Of a DNA stretch of 64,000 bases, positions 10,514 through 22,851 are shown in pieces. The DNA comes from Galeruca laticollis (taxonomy: Eukaryota > Arthropoda > Insecta > Coleoptera > Chrysomelidae). The stretch covers positions 179,339,262 through 179,403,261 of the forward strand of contig OY998175.1 in the NCBI GenBank assembly GCA_963921935.1. The letters run 5' to 3'. Position numbers and translations under genes: made by a program. The notes below the pieces were generated by a model. That model was given only the letters and a program-made list of their open reading frames with translations. It was not told where the DNA came from and ran no database searches. Numbering within the stretch: position 1 is the stretch's first letter; every line of letters begins with the position of its first letter.

Positions 10514-11670
10514 TCAATTACCTAAAACATTACCGGAGAGGACTTTTAAATTATACACTAATTTAGTTATCACTTTGTTGACAATACAAGGCATGTACTT
10601 AGGAGCAAATTTAGCTGCAAAATTGTTAGATTTTGATGAAAGAACATAATTCTTTTTCCATAACCTGTCACCAACATGAAATTGCAAATCTTTCTTTCGT
10701 AAATTGTAATGTTTTGCATTTTCCTCATATGCATTTCTTAACTTTTTACGAACATCAACAAAAAGTTTAGGGAGTGTTTGAACGTCATTAAATAATTGTA
10801 ATTTCTCACCAGTGTTAATAATGTTATTCGCGTTTTCAGAAATTGCACCGTAAAAATCTCCACTTAACGGAACGTTTCGAGCAAAATTTAGAAAAGTTGG
10901 GGAATAACCCGTAATGTCATGTTTCGCGGTTCTAATTGCTTGTGCAGCCTTACGTAACGAAGTGTCCCAGTTATTATGAGACGAATTTTCATGAATATAA
11001 CACCCAGCAATTGTCTTATTTGTTCGTTCTGTGTGATTTGCTTGGGAATGATAACGAGCGTTATAAAAAAATGTTTGCACTTTGTACTGTGATATTAGAT
11101 TCTTAAAAAGAAAAGAAGTGAAAACAGTACCATTGTCAACAGAAATGATTTGTGGAACACCAAAAAGAAGAAAAACTTGGCAATGCCCTTAGCAGTTGCG
11201 TGTGGCATTGGATGAACAAGACACAATTTTGTAAACCAATCGGTAATTACTAAAACAAATCTGTTACCAGATTTTGACTTTGGATATGGACCTATAAGAT
11301 CAGCAGAAATCCATTGCCAAGGAAAATTAATATCTTTGTATTGACCCATAACACCAGCTTTGGGTAGATTTTGGGTTTTACAAGAACTACAAAGAGAACA
11401 TTTATTAACGTAGCGAGATACAGAACTTCTAATTTTTGGCCAATAATAGATTTCAGAGATACGAGAAATAGTTTTAGATATGCCTAAATGAGCACTTAAT
11501 TCATTGTCATGAAATAACCTTAATATGTCAATTCGGATAGCGGTAGGAACAACAATTTTCCCATTAGATAAATTACTAGATATTGAATTAGACGAAAAAA
11601 TGTTTGTACAAAACATTATTGTCAACCTTAAATGTGGGATGTAAATCGGGATTATCCGAAACTTTCTCAA
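10514..11670 (-). pseudogene. Integrase of decayed gypsy element
   Basis: The frame from 11670 shows the HHCC zinc module (LFHDNELSAHLG, then CSLCSSC) and the first catalytic Asp in WISADLIGPYP. A frameshift near 11160-11180, at a run of phenylalanine codons, breaks the core. The second catalytic Asp (DNGTVF type) is in another frame. The core resumes in the frame 11080-10514, with the glutamate in NHTERTNKTI, followed by a C-terminal region (HVGDRLWKKNYVLSSK, FAPKYMPCIV). The protein would integrate element cDNA; this copy is broken. Confidence 0.85.
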
Positions 11671-11879
11671 TCATAGAAGTATACCAAGCATCTGGCTTAA
11701 AGGTACTTACGTCACGTCACTAACAGAAATTTCAGAGAAAGAACGAGATAAAGCATTACTGACCGCTATGGTGGTTACTTTTCTGCGTTTGATTTCAAAA
11801 TTGAACTGGGAGAGCCTAAGAGAAAGACGTGCTAATCGACCTGAGGGATTCGAAAGTTTAGAAAGATACTGAGATACTG

Positions 11880-13018
11880 CAAAGAAGAATGATCTGTCTC
11901 AAGAGTAAAATGAGTGCCTTCAACGTAGTCTCGGAATTTTTCATCACCAAAAATAACTCCTAAAAGTTATTTTTCTGTTGTACTGTACTTTCTCTCAGTT
12001 TTATTCAAAGCACGACTTGCATAAGCAATAGGGTGTTCGAGACCGTCGCATTCCTGATACAGGATTGCACCAAGACCAGTTTCGCTAGCATCAGTTTGAA
12101 TGATAAAAGGTTCAGAAAAATCAGGGCTTGCAAGAATTGGACTAGAAGTAAGACATTAACTGTCTCGACCCTTACTTCGTGGAATCTGCGTTTCTTAACT
12201 TCAGTAAAAGCATTTTCAGCTTGCGGAGTCCAAGAAATGGATTGGCCTTTCTTTCTGCTATGAAGAAGATCAGTTATTGAAGAACAAGTAGTAGAAAAAT
12301 CTTTAATAAATCGACGATACCAACCAATAAGACCTATGAGGCGTTTTATCTCAGTAGTATTTTTTGCAGCTGGATAATTTAAAATAGCAGAGACTTTGTC
12401 GTCATCTGTGCGAAGACAATTTTTGTCAACGATAAAATCTAAAAACCTAAGAGATTCGCGACAAAATTCACATTTTTCAAGATTGACAGTAAGATTGGCT
12501 GCATTTAGCCTAAGATACAATTTATTGAGAGTTTCCATATGAAGCTCAACGGTAGGGGTAGCGATAATAATGTCATCTAAATAACAAAAACAATAAGGCC
12601 TAAGAGAAGGATCAATAACTATGTCCATTAGACGAGCTATAGTTTTAGGAGCATTAACTAAACCATAAGGAGTTGTAACAAACTCAAAAAGTCCTACACT
12701 GTACACAGCGAAAGCTGTTTTCGGACGGCAATATTCAGAAAGGGGTATTTGTAGGAAATCCTTCTTTAAATCAATAGACGTCAGAAATTTTGCGTCTCGT
12801 AATTCACTAAGAATAATATCGACTTGCGCCATAGGATATGAATCAGAAACGGTGACCTTGTTCAATTTTCGACCATCAAAACAAACACGATATTCTCCGG
12901 GTTTCTTAAGGACAAGGCAGAAAGGTGAATTCCACGGGGAGTTGGAATGCTGAATAGCTTTGAGATTCAACATCTCATCTATTTCATTTACAAGAAGTTT
13001 TTGCATGGCCGGAGACAA
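11880..13018 (-). pseudogene. Reverse transcriptase and RNase H of decayed gypsy element
   Basis: Residues of the frame starting at 13018 include the RT blocks EYRVCFDGRKLNKVT, FLTSIDLKKDFLQIPL, TTPYGLVNAPKTIARLM and the catalytic YLDDIII. The connection domain EIKRLIGLIGWYRRFIKDF follows. Near 12180 the frame shifts; the RNase H start (IIQTDASETGLG type) continues in another frame to about 11900 before decay. A single in-frame TAA at 13025-13027 separates this from the protease segment upstream, so protease and RT were one polyprotein. Confidence 0.9.
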
Positions 13019-13024
13019 AGGATA

Positions 13025-13975
13025 TTAACGTTGCGCAATTGGCTTTGCATTGCCAGTGTCGATAACATGTTCAACGAAATTAGTTCGACCAATTCGGTCC
13101 GAAGGAGCAAGTGTAGGAAACAAAGCGATAACTTTGACTAGTTCATCTTTTTCATGTGAAGTGAGACTAGAAACTGACTGAATTGTGTTTATAACACAAG
13201 TAGAAGACAAAATATAGTAGGATAAATAATGGAAATTAATGTCTATTTTAAATAGACTAAAAAAATCCATGCCCAAAATAAGAGGATGACTAAACGAAGG
13301 AATAATCAGAATTTTAATTGTTTTTGTGACATTATTTACAGTAACAGGAACGGTAATAAAATCCATAAATTGCTGTGGTACACCATCAGCAGTAGATATA
13401 CTTATTGAAACATCATATTCAATAGGTACATGAAGAGAATTAATAAACGAAAACCCTGGGTTTCCAAGAATAGTAGAATTGCTTCCGGTATCAACCATCG
13501 CAACAACATCAGTATTTAAAACCTTGATAATCAGATAAGGACGATTATCATTTGGTTTCTTAACAAACAAAGGACAAATATCCGTAGTAACAGAATTGAC
13601 AATATTTTCAGACAAAGAATGATCCACAGGAGTGGGTAACATAGGTAACACAGAGAAAACAGGCACATCTAAATCAATACTACAAACAGCATTAGATAAT
13701 TCAACATCCGGCAGAGGATTGACAAGTGAAACGGTACAAGAAGATAATTGTTTGTCAAGATTTACAGTACGATAACATGAAGAAGATAAGAAATCTCTGA
13801 CAAAATTAAGCTTGCCATTTAGTAGCCGAAAAGAAAAATTTGAAGTTAATTTTGCCTTGTTGGCGGTTTGCTGGATTTGCGTTTTGAACTTCCTGACTTT
13901 ACTTCCGAAGTGGTTTGTTCTCGACTGGAGACTGTCGTCAGATTTACAGTCCGAACCTCGTTTTTTGGATTGCAA
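13025..13975 (-). pseudogene. Protease region of gypsy Pol
   Basis: The frame contains an aspartic protease signature, VVAMVDTGSNSTILG, and a downstream LILGMDFF motif, as expected for a retropepsin. It continues into the linker toward RT (LAPSDRIGRTNFVEHVIDTG). The N-terminal part is serine-rich and non-conserved. It stops at the nonsense codon 13025-13027. Confidence 0.87.
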
Positions 13976-15188
13976 GAACTACAATTTGGTATTGTGGTGT
14001 TTTTAGCACCACAACCATAACAAAAAATAGACATTGGAGAACGACATTTTGTAAAAATATGACCAGTTCTACCACAATTCCAACATAAACTTGAAGACAA
14101 AACGGAAACATTAACGGAACTTTTTCTTTTAGAAGAAGAATTTGATGAAACATAAAGACAAGCCAAATCAGGTTCAAGTAGACAATTTTGCGAAAAAGGT
14201 GGTCGATAACGATCAGACCAAACTCTGGATTCTTCAACTCTTTTACAAAGCTAGGTAAGTTAATCAACAGTATTGGGACTATGTAATGCCAAAGCAGAAA
14301 CAAAAAATGGTAAAAGATTTCGACGAATCTATGCAACAAGAGATTTTTCATCTACAACATTCGTTAAACTATTAAAAAGACCTATCATAGAAGATATATA
14401 AACAGTAATGGGCTCATTCTCACCCATAGTTCAATTTAAAATCTGTTTCATAACTATACGGAAGAAAATCTGCTTTTAATTTAGCAACAATATCAGACCA
14501 AGTACTGAATTTACTACGATTATTAAGAAACCATGTAAAAGTACTGCCTCGAAAGAACTAATAAGACCGTAAAAATAATTCAGTATCAGAAAAAACTCTA
14601 GAAACTCTTAAGTAATTCAACCTTTTCTAAAAAAAGATGGATTGATTCATTCTTTCCAGAGAATGAAATATTCCACTTGTATACTGGATCATGACGAGAC
14701 TGTGGGACTGAAGGAGAAGACAAAGAAGACAAAGCAAGAGGAACATGATTATTATGTGACTCTTCACTATCAACTGAAATTAAAGGAGTAGTTTTCATAT
14801 CAAAATCAGATTCAAGTAAAAGTACATCCCTATTCAATGAATTTTTAACTTGAACTTGTTGATCATCATCTGGGTCAATATTTAATCTATTGATTCTATT
14901 AGTTAAATGAGTTAACCTGGAATTTATTCTGCTAAAAACAGGTTCACGTTTATTTCCATTGAAATTATTTATTACTTCACTTAAATCTTGAATAGTGTTA
15001 AGAATCTCTAAATGATCATCCTCAAAAGTATAAGTATTTATTGGCAATGAAAAACTACGATTAGCTTTTCCACGAGCCAATAAACCATTAAGAAGCGTAC
15101 GTTTATCGTCAACAGTATCAGGTACAGTTTCATTTCTGATCTTTATTTCATATGAAAGTTCATATGCTTTTAAATTACTTGCCTGCAT
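13846..15188 (-). pseudogene. Gag of decayed gypsy element
   Basis: The Met at 15188 begins a 196-codon frame ending in a capsid-like start (WNISFSGKNESIHLFLEKVE). After several frame breaks a nucleocapsid-like part appears at 14166-13846. It has a CX2CX4HX4C knuckle (CWNCGRTGHIFTKC) and a second cysteine cluster (CYGCGAKNTTIPNCSSC), a pairing often seen in insect gypsy Gags. Intermediate sequence 14166-14598 is degraded but still Gag-like in pieces. Confidence 0.8.
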
Positions 15189-15500
15189 TTTATTTTAGAC
15201 AATCCCATTCATGTATAATAATTCCCATTTGTGAATACAAAAATCGTAGTTTGCTGTCGGCTAAATAGGAAGGAAGAGAGTTTGCAAGTGGATAAAAATA
15301 TCGGATAAATTACGTTACCGTAGCAACCCTAGCATTTAGGTACTATCTGTTTACCAAGCAATGCACGTCAATTTGACAATTATAAATGTCAAAAACAGAA
15401 TGAATTAAACAGCATATAACAATTCCAAAAAGTATGTCTAAACATTATGTTTCTACTCATTGTTCATTTAGTTTGTTAAATAAAGTTTAATTGAATTGAG

Positions 15501-15758
15501 TTTTTTATTCATGGGATTGTCTTACCAAATACCACGCGAGCTCAGATTTAGCAGGATATTTTTTCCGGTGGTTTTCTCATACTTACTTTCATTGGCAATT
15601 TAACGAGAGCTGTTCTGGCAAAAACACTCGAGCTACGCTCTCGTGATTTTGCCAGAACAGCTCTCGTTAAATTGCCAATGAAAGTAAGTATTCGAAAACA
15701 ACCACAAAAAATATCCGGCTAAATCTGAGCTCTTGTGGTATTACCCCCGAATAAAAAA
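15501..15758. repeat. Long foldback (near-perfect palindrome)
   Basis: Two arms of about 125 bp face each other around a small centre near 15630. Matching segments include TTTTTTATTC/GAATAAAAAA, AATACCAC/GTGGTATT, GAGCTCAG/CTGAGCTC, CTTTCATTGGCAATTTAACG with its complement, and GTTCTGGCAAAA/TTTTGCCAGAAC. The centre is close to self-complementary (CACTCGAGC/GCTCTCGTG). It looks like a foldback-type MITE. Confidence 0.88.
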
Positions 15759-15759
15759 T

Positions 15760-16390
15760 TGACAATCAAGAAGCTGAATAAATTTAACTTAAAATATATT
15801 TAAGAAAAATAAATAAGTTCCGTTTAAAAATAACCTAAGGACATAAAGTTTTACTTTTGAATAAGCCAGTATACCAAACGTTGTAACAAAATTATTGAAA
15901 GTCTGAAAGAACAATCTATTTGAAAAATAAAATTGAAATTTAATCACTGCGAAACGTGTTGAAGAATTCAATTAACCTTGACAAAGAAAAAAAATAGAAG
16001 AGCAGAAAAACCAACCGTCAGCAATTAAAAAAATCCCAATGGCACAGGACCAATTGCACAGGCTTATTTCAGTAAATTTTTGCATAAACCCTAAATAAAA
16101 AATTAGATACAAAAGTAATAGAATATTTTGAGATGTACAAAAAACCAAAGTAACATTTTGGCATCAAATCAAAAATAAAAAAAAATCTGGTGAATTTGTG
16201 AATTTTCTTAAATAAATATTTTAATGTACGATTTAGAGAAAAACGTTAGATACAAAAGTTGTAGAACGTGTTAAGGTCTATGAAAAAGCTCAGTAACTTT
16301 TTTGCGTCAAATGAAAAACAAAGGAAATACGTTTTTTTTCAATTTGACAAGCCGCCATTTTGTTTTTACTGGGTCGATTTGGCTATTTAA
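15760..16390. other. Non-coding spacer
   Basis: AT-rich sequence with no open frame above 60 codons that looks coding. No recognisable element was seen. Confidence 0.45.
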
Positions 16391-16394
16391 CGAA

Positions 16395-16690
16395 CTCGTC
16401 TCATTTGCGTCTTCAGCACGGTATAACCAAATAAGGATGTGAAATTAGGGAGCAAAGATGTTAATCGAAACATGGGAAAACACAAAACAACGGATTTCAG
16501 CAGGGAAACCAAACGCTCATTTGTGCCTTCTATTAGAAGATCCCAAATTTCACATCCTTATTTGGTTATACCGTGCTGAAGAGGCAAATGAGCCAGAAAC
16601 AAGCATGTCCGCGGTTGCCACTCTGTTTCAGTAGCCCTTTATTTTGCGTGAATTGCCCATGAATCTCTTTGTTGTTATATAATATATATA
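16395..16690. repeat. Foldback copy related to the 355-bp satellite
   Basis: Inverted arms of about 55 bp (around 16405-16455 and 16544-16592) share CAGCACGGTATAACCAAATA and the adjoining GGATGTGAAATT. The sequence between and after the arms is a diverged version of the 355-bp unit at 27.3-28.9 kb: it shares GGGAGCAAAG, AAACATG, TTCAGCAGG, ATTAGAAGATC, CAGTAGCCC and TTTGCGTG in the same order. Confidence 0.75.
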
Positions 16691-16712
16691 TATATATATA
16701 TATACATATATA
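16682..16712. repeat. TA microsatellite
   Basis: A run of alternating TA, directly after the satellite-like unit. Confidence 0.9.
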
Positions 16713-16996
16713 TAACCTTTAAAACGGGGGGTGATTTTGGCATCTGGGAACACCAAAACGTAAAACTGCATTGAAATTTTTCCGAAGTCGCGTCATGCTA
16801 CTCTCTACAATAGCCCTATTTCATTCCGAAATAAGCCTAAAAACGACAAAAAGGAAATTTACCTGAAAAAATAAATACAAAAAAATTCCAAGTAGCAAAT
16901 TTCGCAGTATTCGTATTGTAAAATATTTATAATTGAATGTTTTAATAACAACGAAATTTTATATATCGATGTCACAAAATCTCAATATCAGTAAAA

Positions 16997-17943
16997 TATA
17001 AACGGTTTTAAAGATTAAAACTAACTTTTCCGCATTTGTGAGATGTCCTGACCAATATTCTATACTAAAACTGTCACTTGTATACACTTCGGGGGATGTA
17101 TCATGCTAACAAACCGAAATTTCTCCAAAAATATAGTATATCTGGATTTATAGGACCCGCTGTACTCGCTCTAGTCAGCTGAAAATCAATAGGGTACAGG
17201 TAGTAAGATACCTAAAATTGGTCACTTGTATACTCTGGAGTCTGTATCGTACTAACAAACTGAAAATTCTACAAAAATTTGGTACTTCAAGTTGTTCCGG
17301 CTTTAGTGAGCTGAATATCAACAGGGGTTCATCTTTGAGACGCTCTGAATAATATCCAATCATAAAATTGGTCACTTGTATATACTCCGGAGGCTGTATC
17401 GTACTAACAAACTGAAATTTCTCCAAAAATGACAAAAATGTCGTACTTAAACTACTATAGCACCTGTTGTACTGGCCCTGGTGAGCTGAAAATCAATAGG
17501 GTTCATCTGTGTGATGTCCTGAATAGTATTCAATCATAAAGTTGGTGACTTGTTGCACTCCGGAGGCTGTATCGAACAAACTGAAATTTCTCAAAAAATT
17601 ACAAAAACGTCGTACCTCAAGTACTATAGCAACCGTTGTACTGGCTCTGGTGAGCTGAAAATCAATAGGGTTCATCTGTGAGATATCCTGAACAATACTC
17701 AATCATAAAATTTGTGACTTTTTGCACTCCGGATGCTAACAAGACATGTAACAAAAAGTGGCCGACGACAACGACGACGACGACATACACACAAAATTTT
17801 TTTTTCTAAAAACCGTTTTTTCGTGTTGTAGTTGATAAAAAACGTGAAAATAATTGAAAATTTTTTTATTCAAAATTCCAACTTTTTTGTGGTAAACCAA
17901 TACTTTTCTCGCATATTAGATAGGTTGGGCGGAAAAGTAATAA
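16997..17943. repeat. Third copy of the 0.9-kb composite repeat
   Basis: Same head (AAACGGTTTTAAAGATTAAA), the same internal units of about 170 bp and the same tail ending in GGTTGGGCGGAAAAGTAATA as the blocks at 907-2650. Confidence 0.8.
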
Positions 17944-18199
17944 TATAACAGGGCACCAGTGCCACTAAGCTGAAATCACCTGGCCTTGGGACTCTCCTCA
18001 GGTGGTGAATTCGGCCTCAGTTACACTATTTTTCATTACCTCAATTGGGATAAGGTGAATCAATAAACAAAATTTCGGGACAAGTGAATTTATTTGACAC
18101 AAAAATAAATTTACATAAGCCATATATTCTCAATACAATACGAATAACAATCAGTTATTACAATAAAAATGTCCAACTCAATATTTTATATCTACCGAA

Positions 18200-19400
18200 A
18201 ATAAGTTAGGGACTTATCTTGAGAATACTCGGGAAAGGGGACCGATAAGAGCTAAAGCTATTATTTGCCAGGGGAACTCCGCTTTCCTTTCACGGCTAAT
18301 CAAACCGGATTGGGGGGTATTTGGGAATTTTTGGGCACCACACACGATACATGAACGTACATAATTTCGAACGTCGCGGCGCATTCTGGGCCAATAGAAG
18401 TGTTCTTGAACACGGGCTAGAGTTTTAAAGAAACCTAAGTGGGCACACATGGAGGGATCTCATAATATCGAGTCTCCAGGACTTAGAGACGAGATATTTC
18501 CATTCAACTTCATTGGTCGAGAAGGGGAGAGTAGAAGGAACGAATTTAAAGACCATGTTATTTTCTATTTTCCATTGGGAGTAACTACTAGGAGAATTCG
18601 AGATCTTAGTGCGAAGATTTTCGTACCACGGGTCAATCTTATCGATGTTGAATTCCAAGAAATGGATCTCATTCTTCCAAGCATTGGAGTCGGTAACGGG
18701 ATCACGGACGGCATCGACAGCCGGATTTGGGCGATCTCTTCGGAATACATCCTGCTAAGGCGTCAGGTACTAAATGTGAGGTTCCTTTTCGATGAACTAA
18801 TGATGAACGAAATTGTGCTGTCTGAGACGCACCGACCAACGGGCTAATTTAGCAGAGGGGTTTTGGAGATTGCTGAGTCAAAGGAGAGAATGGTGATCGG
18901 TGATCAACGTGAAATGAACACCTTCTATATATGGACGGAATTTCTCAATTGCGAAGATCACTGCCAGACATTCGCGCTCAGTAACGGAATAAGTACGTTC
19001 GGTACGAGACAAGGAGCGACTAGCATAAGCGATAACTCTTTCGCCACCATCAATCTCTCAGGTGAGGACTGCGCCTACACCAGAGTTACTGGCGTCACAC
19101 TGGATGACAAATGGGAGAGAAAAGTCAGGTTGAGCTAGGACAGGGAAAGAAATAAGGGCTTAATTAATCTTCAGGAAGGATGTTTCAGCATACGGATTCC
19201 ATTCGATATTTTGTGATTTCTTCTTGCCTTTCAACAAATCGTTTATTAGGGAAGATAAAGTAAAAAAGTCTTTGATAAAACATCGATAACATGAACAAAG
19301 TCCCATAAATCGTTTAATCTCGGTAGCGGCAGAGGGACGGGGGTAATTAATCATATTGGATATTTTTTCGGTATCAGTCCTCAGAGAATTGTCACCTACG
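18200..19400 (-). pseudogene. Ty3/gypsy Pol fragment (RT connection, RNase H, integrase zinc module)
   Basis: The minus-strand frame 19354-19160 is the RT/RNase H connection (TEIKRFMGLCSCYRCFIKDF). RNase H-like sequence follows to about 18840 in broken frames. The integrase HHCC module comes next (HLGFFKTLARVQEHFYWPRM, CIVCGAQKF), ending around 18214 just into the core, where the first catalytic Asp reads Ala (IIALALIGPL). A frameshift lies near 18430. Plus-strand frames over this segment are shadows. The segment 17945-18200 may be its 3' remnant but has no match. Confidence 0.8.
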
Positions 19401-20847
19401 AATAACCAAAAAATTTGAGGCTCAATTTAAGAATTCACATTTCCTAACTGTTTTGCATTCTCCTGTTTTCTAATGGAAAAGCAAAAATGCGGCAAGTCGT
19501 ATTCACTTTTATGTTTATAAGCTCTGAAGGACTAATCGTAATGTTACGATAATAACTGCTTCCATATGTATGAGTTGTTTATTATGTTAAATGAAAATCG
19601 ATGTGTATATGCACTTTTCTTTATATTTCTATTACTTTACATTTTCTTCTTTTTGAGTCACAATTAAGATTATCACAAATGCTTATGATACATTGTAAAT
19701 GAAAAGTTTTTACTTCTTTATGATTAATTTTTTGACAATGTGACTTTTTATTATTTTTTGAATGAATTTTAATTGAATTTTTGTTACTCGACTAACAACC
19801 TTTTTATATATGATGAGAATGAAAAATTGAATGTGTGTTGTTATAGATATTTTTATATGTCGTTTAAAGTGGGTGATAACAAGGAACGTTATGTGAGAAT
19901 GTAACCAATGGGAAATAGAGATTTAAATGAAACTGTCATAAGACTGTTGAAACTCAGTCGATGCATATAGTTTTGTGGATAAAGAAAGTGATATATAGTT
20001 ATCTGTGGTTTTTTATATGAAATGAAGTTTGAAATGGGTTTTGTAAAATTATAAATACAGGGTGAAGACAGGTAATAATTTATGTAAGAATTAACAGTAG
20101 GAATTTGAGTAATAACTCAAATTCGTACACTAACATTCACGACTAATTAGACTCATCGGGCTGCTCTATATTGTAGATTATTTAGATATAATATTTATAA
20201 AATGTATAATAAAATAGAGTCTTCTTTAATGCAACTGTCATTTTCAAGTTTTAAGTGTCTTAAATTACGTCTTTTGTGTCCCCAGCAGTTGATCTAATAA
20301 GAAAATAATATATTATAAAAGAAAATTAATTAAAAGTTAATCCAACGAAATTGGATTTATATTCTTTATGCATATTTTTTTCTCGGTACTGAATCTTTTG
20401 TCTTCTTGTTGTGTATCCTAATGTTTATGTAATTTTTTTAAGGCTGGAACCAAGATCAATTGTCCTATTGTATATAGGTTAAAGTTGTTTTGTGCCTTTT
20501 TTGTGTAAATTTTTTTTTCTACAACCAAACAAGCTTTTCAACACAAATTTGTATACGCAAAGCAGGCCTTGTCTTAGATATTGGTAAGAAAAATAATAAC
20601 TTACTGTGGGAAAAGTACACACTATGGCACTATGTCAAACTATTTTTGGCAATCTAACATTATCTTTATAGTGAATTTCATTGACAAACACTAATATTAC
20701 ACTTAATGAAAACTTATTATCAAAAAAAGATACACCAGACATAACAATACAAAATTGATCACGTTTAGCTGATTTTTCTAAATTTTTAAATTCTTTCTCT
20801 TCAAAGTTTAAATAAAATATAATTTAATATTTTCTCTCATTAATAAA
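19400..20847. other. AT-rich non-coding DNA
   Basis: No gene, RNA or repeat was recognised here; downstream exons of the minus-strand fission-factor gene were looked for by eye and not found. Confidence 0.45.
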
Positions 20848-21115
20848 CGTGGTGGTAGAAAAAATATTGTGTACAACACGTACGCAAAGCCCTTTTCCCA
20901 CTCGCTGGATTTGCGGCCTTAGCTTCTGCGTCAGTGGGAAAAGTGATACTTTGCGCACTTGTTGTACAATAGTTATTTGTGTAACTAGTGCAAAAAGTGC
21001 ATATTTGTTGCACGATGCATAAAGTTGGCAGCTCGAGATGAAGTCAAGAGCTGCAATCATGCTGAGTGCAACAAATATACCTTTTACACATGTTACACAC
21101 AACATTTTTTCTACA
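20848..21115. repeat. Nested foldback element
   Basis: Outer arms TAGAAAAAATATTGTG and CACACAACATTTTTTCTA enclose two separate hairpins. One is built from GTACAACACGTACGCAAAG/CTTTGCGCACTTGTTGTAC with inner CTTTTCCCACT/AGTGGGAAAAG. The other is built from GCATATTTGTTGCAC/GTGCAACAAATATAC with inner GCAGCTC/GAGCTGC. A related sequence lies at 44990-45130. Confidence 0.75.
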
Positions 21116-21724
21116 ATTGAAATAAATATGTTTTCAAATCAAATTTTATTAGACTATTTTACAACATGTACAACAAAAATTACTAATAATTTTACTTTCT
21201 TGAAATAATTTCTATTTTTATATCGCAATTAGCGATTATTAGTGACGGACAAACTTCATTTCCACTGATTTTTTGAGTTTTGGTTTTATTTTTGCTTGTG
21301 AATATCTTATCATCTTCTTTACTTAAAACAGCTCTTTTTCAGATTGTGAAGCTTCCGGTACTGGTACTTGGTTCACCTTCTAGAATTTGAGCAGCTATTT
21401 CTGTTTTTTTAGATATTTACTCCTCAATGTAATCTAATTCATTGACAATTTGAAGTGTTTTTTGCACTAGTGCATAAAAGTAAGGTACCTTTGGTACTAG
21501 TGCAAAAAAGTTAAACTTTTGGCACAGTATATAGTTTTAAAATAGTCACTTTTTGCACGATCGTAGAAAAACTACTATTTCTGTAGATATAATTTTTTTT
21601 GTAAATTGGTAAATTATTACACAAATAAATTATTATTATTATTATTATTTGTTCGTCTTCGAGAAATCTTTACAATTTTGAAAATAGATCCCATGCGCTG
21701 TCAAATACTGTTAAAAAATTTTGA
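21116..21724. other. AT-rich spacer with ATT microsatellite
   Basis: An (ATT)n tract lies at about 21626-21650. Scattered copies of GTGCAAAAAGT/AGTGCATAAAAG-like words suggest decay products of the neighbouring foldback family. No gene seen. Confidence 0.45.
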
Positions 21725-22343
21725 TGAAGAATATTCAAGAATTTGAAAGCGAAAATTGGCAAGTGATGAAGCTCACTAAGGTGAGGTTGAATTCAATGGG
21801 CATCAGGATTTTAAAATTAATAGATTTTTAACTATCATTGACAAATTGAGTTCATGTTTAGAACATCGACTTCAAGCCTATATACATTTAGAAGAAAAAA
21901 TTTAAATTCTGTTTAAGTTAAAATCCATGAAACACAACGACATTTTACAGGCACTTTATAATCTTTCAATTTATATAGACGATTTTGATGAACAGTTTGC
22001 AAATGAAGTGATCCAATTTTCTAGTCTCGTGAAAGATTTAAACATTGCTTCACCAGAGGATTGTTTAGGAATGATTAAAAACAAAAAATTAGAATAGTTT
22101 TTAGCAAAAAATGTCGTTATTGCTTATAGGATATATCAATGCTTGTCAGTTAGCAATTCCAGTGCAGAAAACGCATTCTCTAAGATGGCTAGAATAAAAA
22201 ATTATGTACTTTCTTCCATGAGGGATAGCAGACTTAACGCATTAAGTCTAATGTCCATAGAAAGGGAATTATTTGAAACAATAAGTTTTGAAGATCTAAT
22301 CAAAGAATTTGCATGTGCAAAGGCACAAAAGGTTAGAATTTAA
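21725..22343 (+). pseudogene. hAT transposase C-terminal remnant
   Basis: Plus-strand pieces end in the hAT dimerisation region: SNSSAENAFSKMARIKNYVL, then SRLNALSLMSIERELFE. This matches the SAEREFS...IKT/LR...RL..L.lLSIh pattern of hAT and ZMYM/TTF-type transposases. Upstream the frame reads through several stops (near 21905 and 22096). Only the C-terminal third survives, and no terminal repeats were recognised. Confidence 0.75.
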
Positions 22344-22851
22344 GTATTAAATATGTATGTATATTGTGAATATATTTTCATGTAAATAAATTACGAAACA
22401 CCTTTTTGTTAGTTTTGTTGTGAAGAGAATGATGAGGGGGTCTCGAAAAAAATTTGCGCCAGCCCTACGAGACCTTAATCCAGCCTTGCTATATTTTCAA
22501 ACTCTGCAATTTGCAATTGTAATGTATATTATTTGCCACATTTTCTACTTTGAATTGACTTAAGGAACTGCTAATGACGTAAAATAATTCATATTTGAAC
22601 GCTGTTAACAAATACGCGGTTTTGTGCATTAGCTAGTCGAATACGAGGAATTATATATCGCTAAAATAAAAAGATTAGGAATATTGGTTAATATAACTTT
22701 GTATATACGTCCACATACATGCACCGATTTAAAATGGGAAAACAAACCAATTTTCATTACAAATTCCCAATACGAGGTTTTACTCTTAAATTTACGATAT
22801 AACCTTTCAATTTAGGCCACTATTTTGTCGCAATTGAAAAATATTACGTAC
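22344..22851. other. Intron 1 sequence of the fission-factor gene
   Basis: AT-rich and non-coding. On the minus strand it begins with the splice donor GTACGT at 22851-22846. Later exons were not found between here and position 1, so they lie beyond the window or are too short to see. Confidence 0.5.

Larger units (their letters stand above)
10373..15188 (-). mobile_element. Decayed Ty3/gypsy retrotransposon, LTRs not identified
   Basis: In minus-strand order the region holds Gag (from 15188), protease, reverse transcriptase, RNase H and integrase (to about 10514), with several frame breaks. The left end meets the TA duplication of the DD82E transposon. No convincing pair of direct LTRs was found. 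The stretch 15189-15530, next to gag, is the likely place for the 5' LTR and leader but shows no matching copy. Confidence 0.85.

Noticed and set aside
8168..15314. Shared word GGATAAATTAC at 8168 and 15304 as possible LTR remnants of the decayed gypsy element
   Set aside because: The match is about 11 bp and the sequence on either side does not continue to align, so LTRs cannot be claimed.
18449..19138. Plus-strand frames of 132 and 91 codons
   Set aside because: They are antisense shadows of the gypsy RNase H and integrase remnant, whose motifs are on the minus strand.
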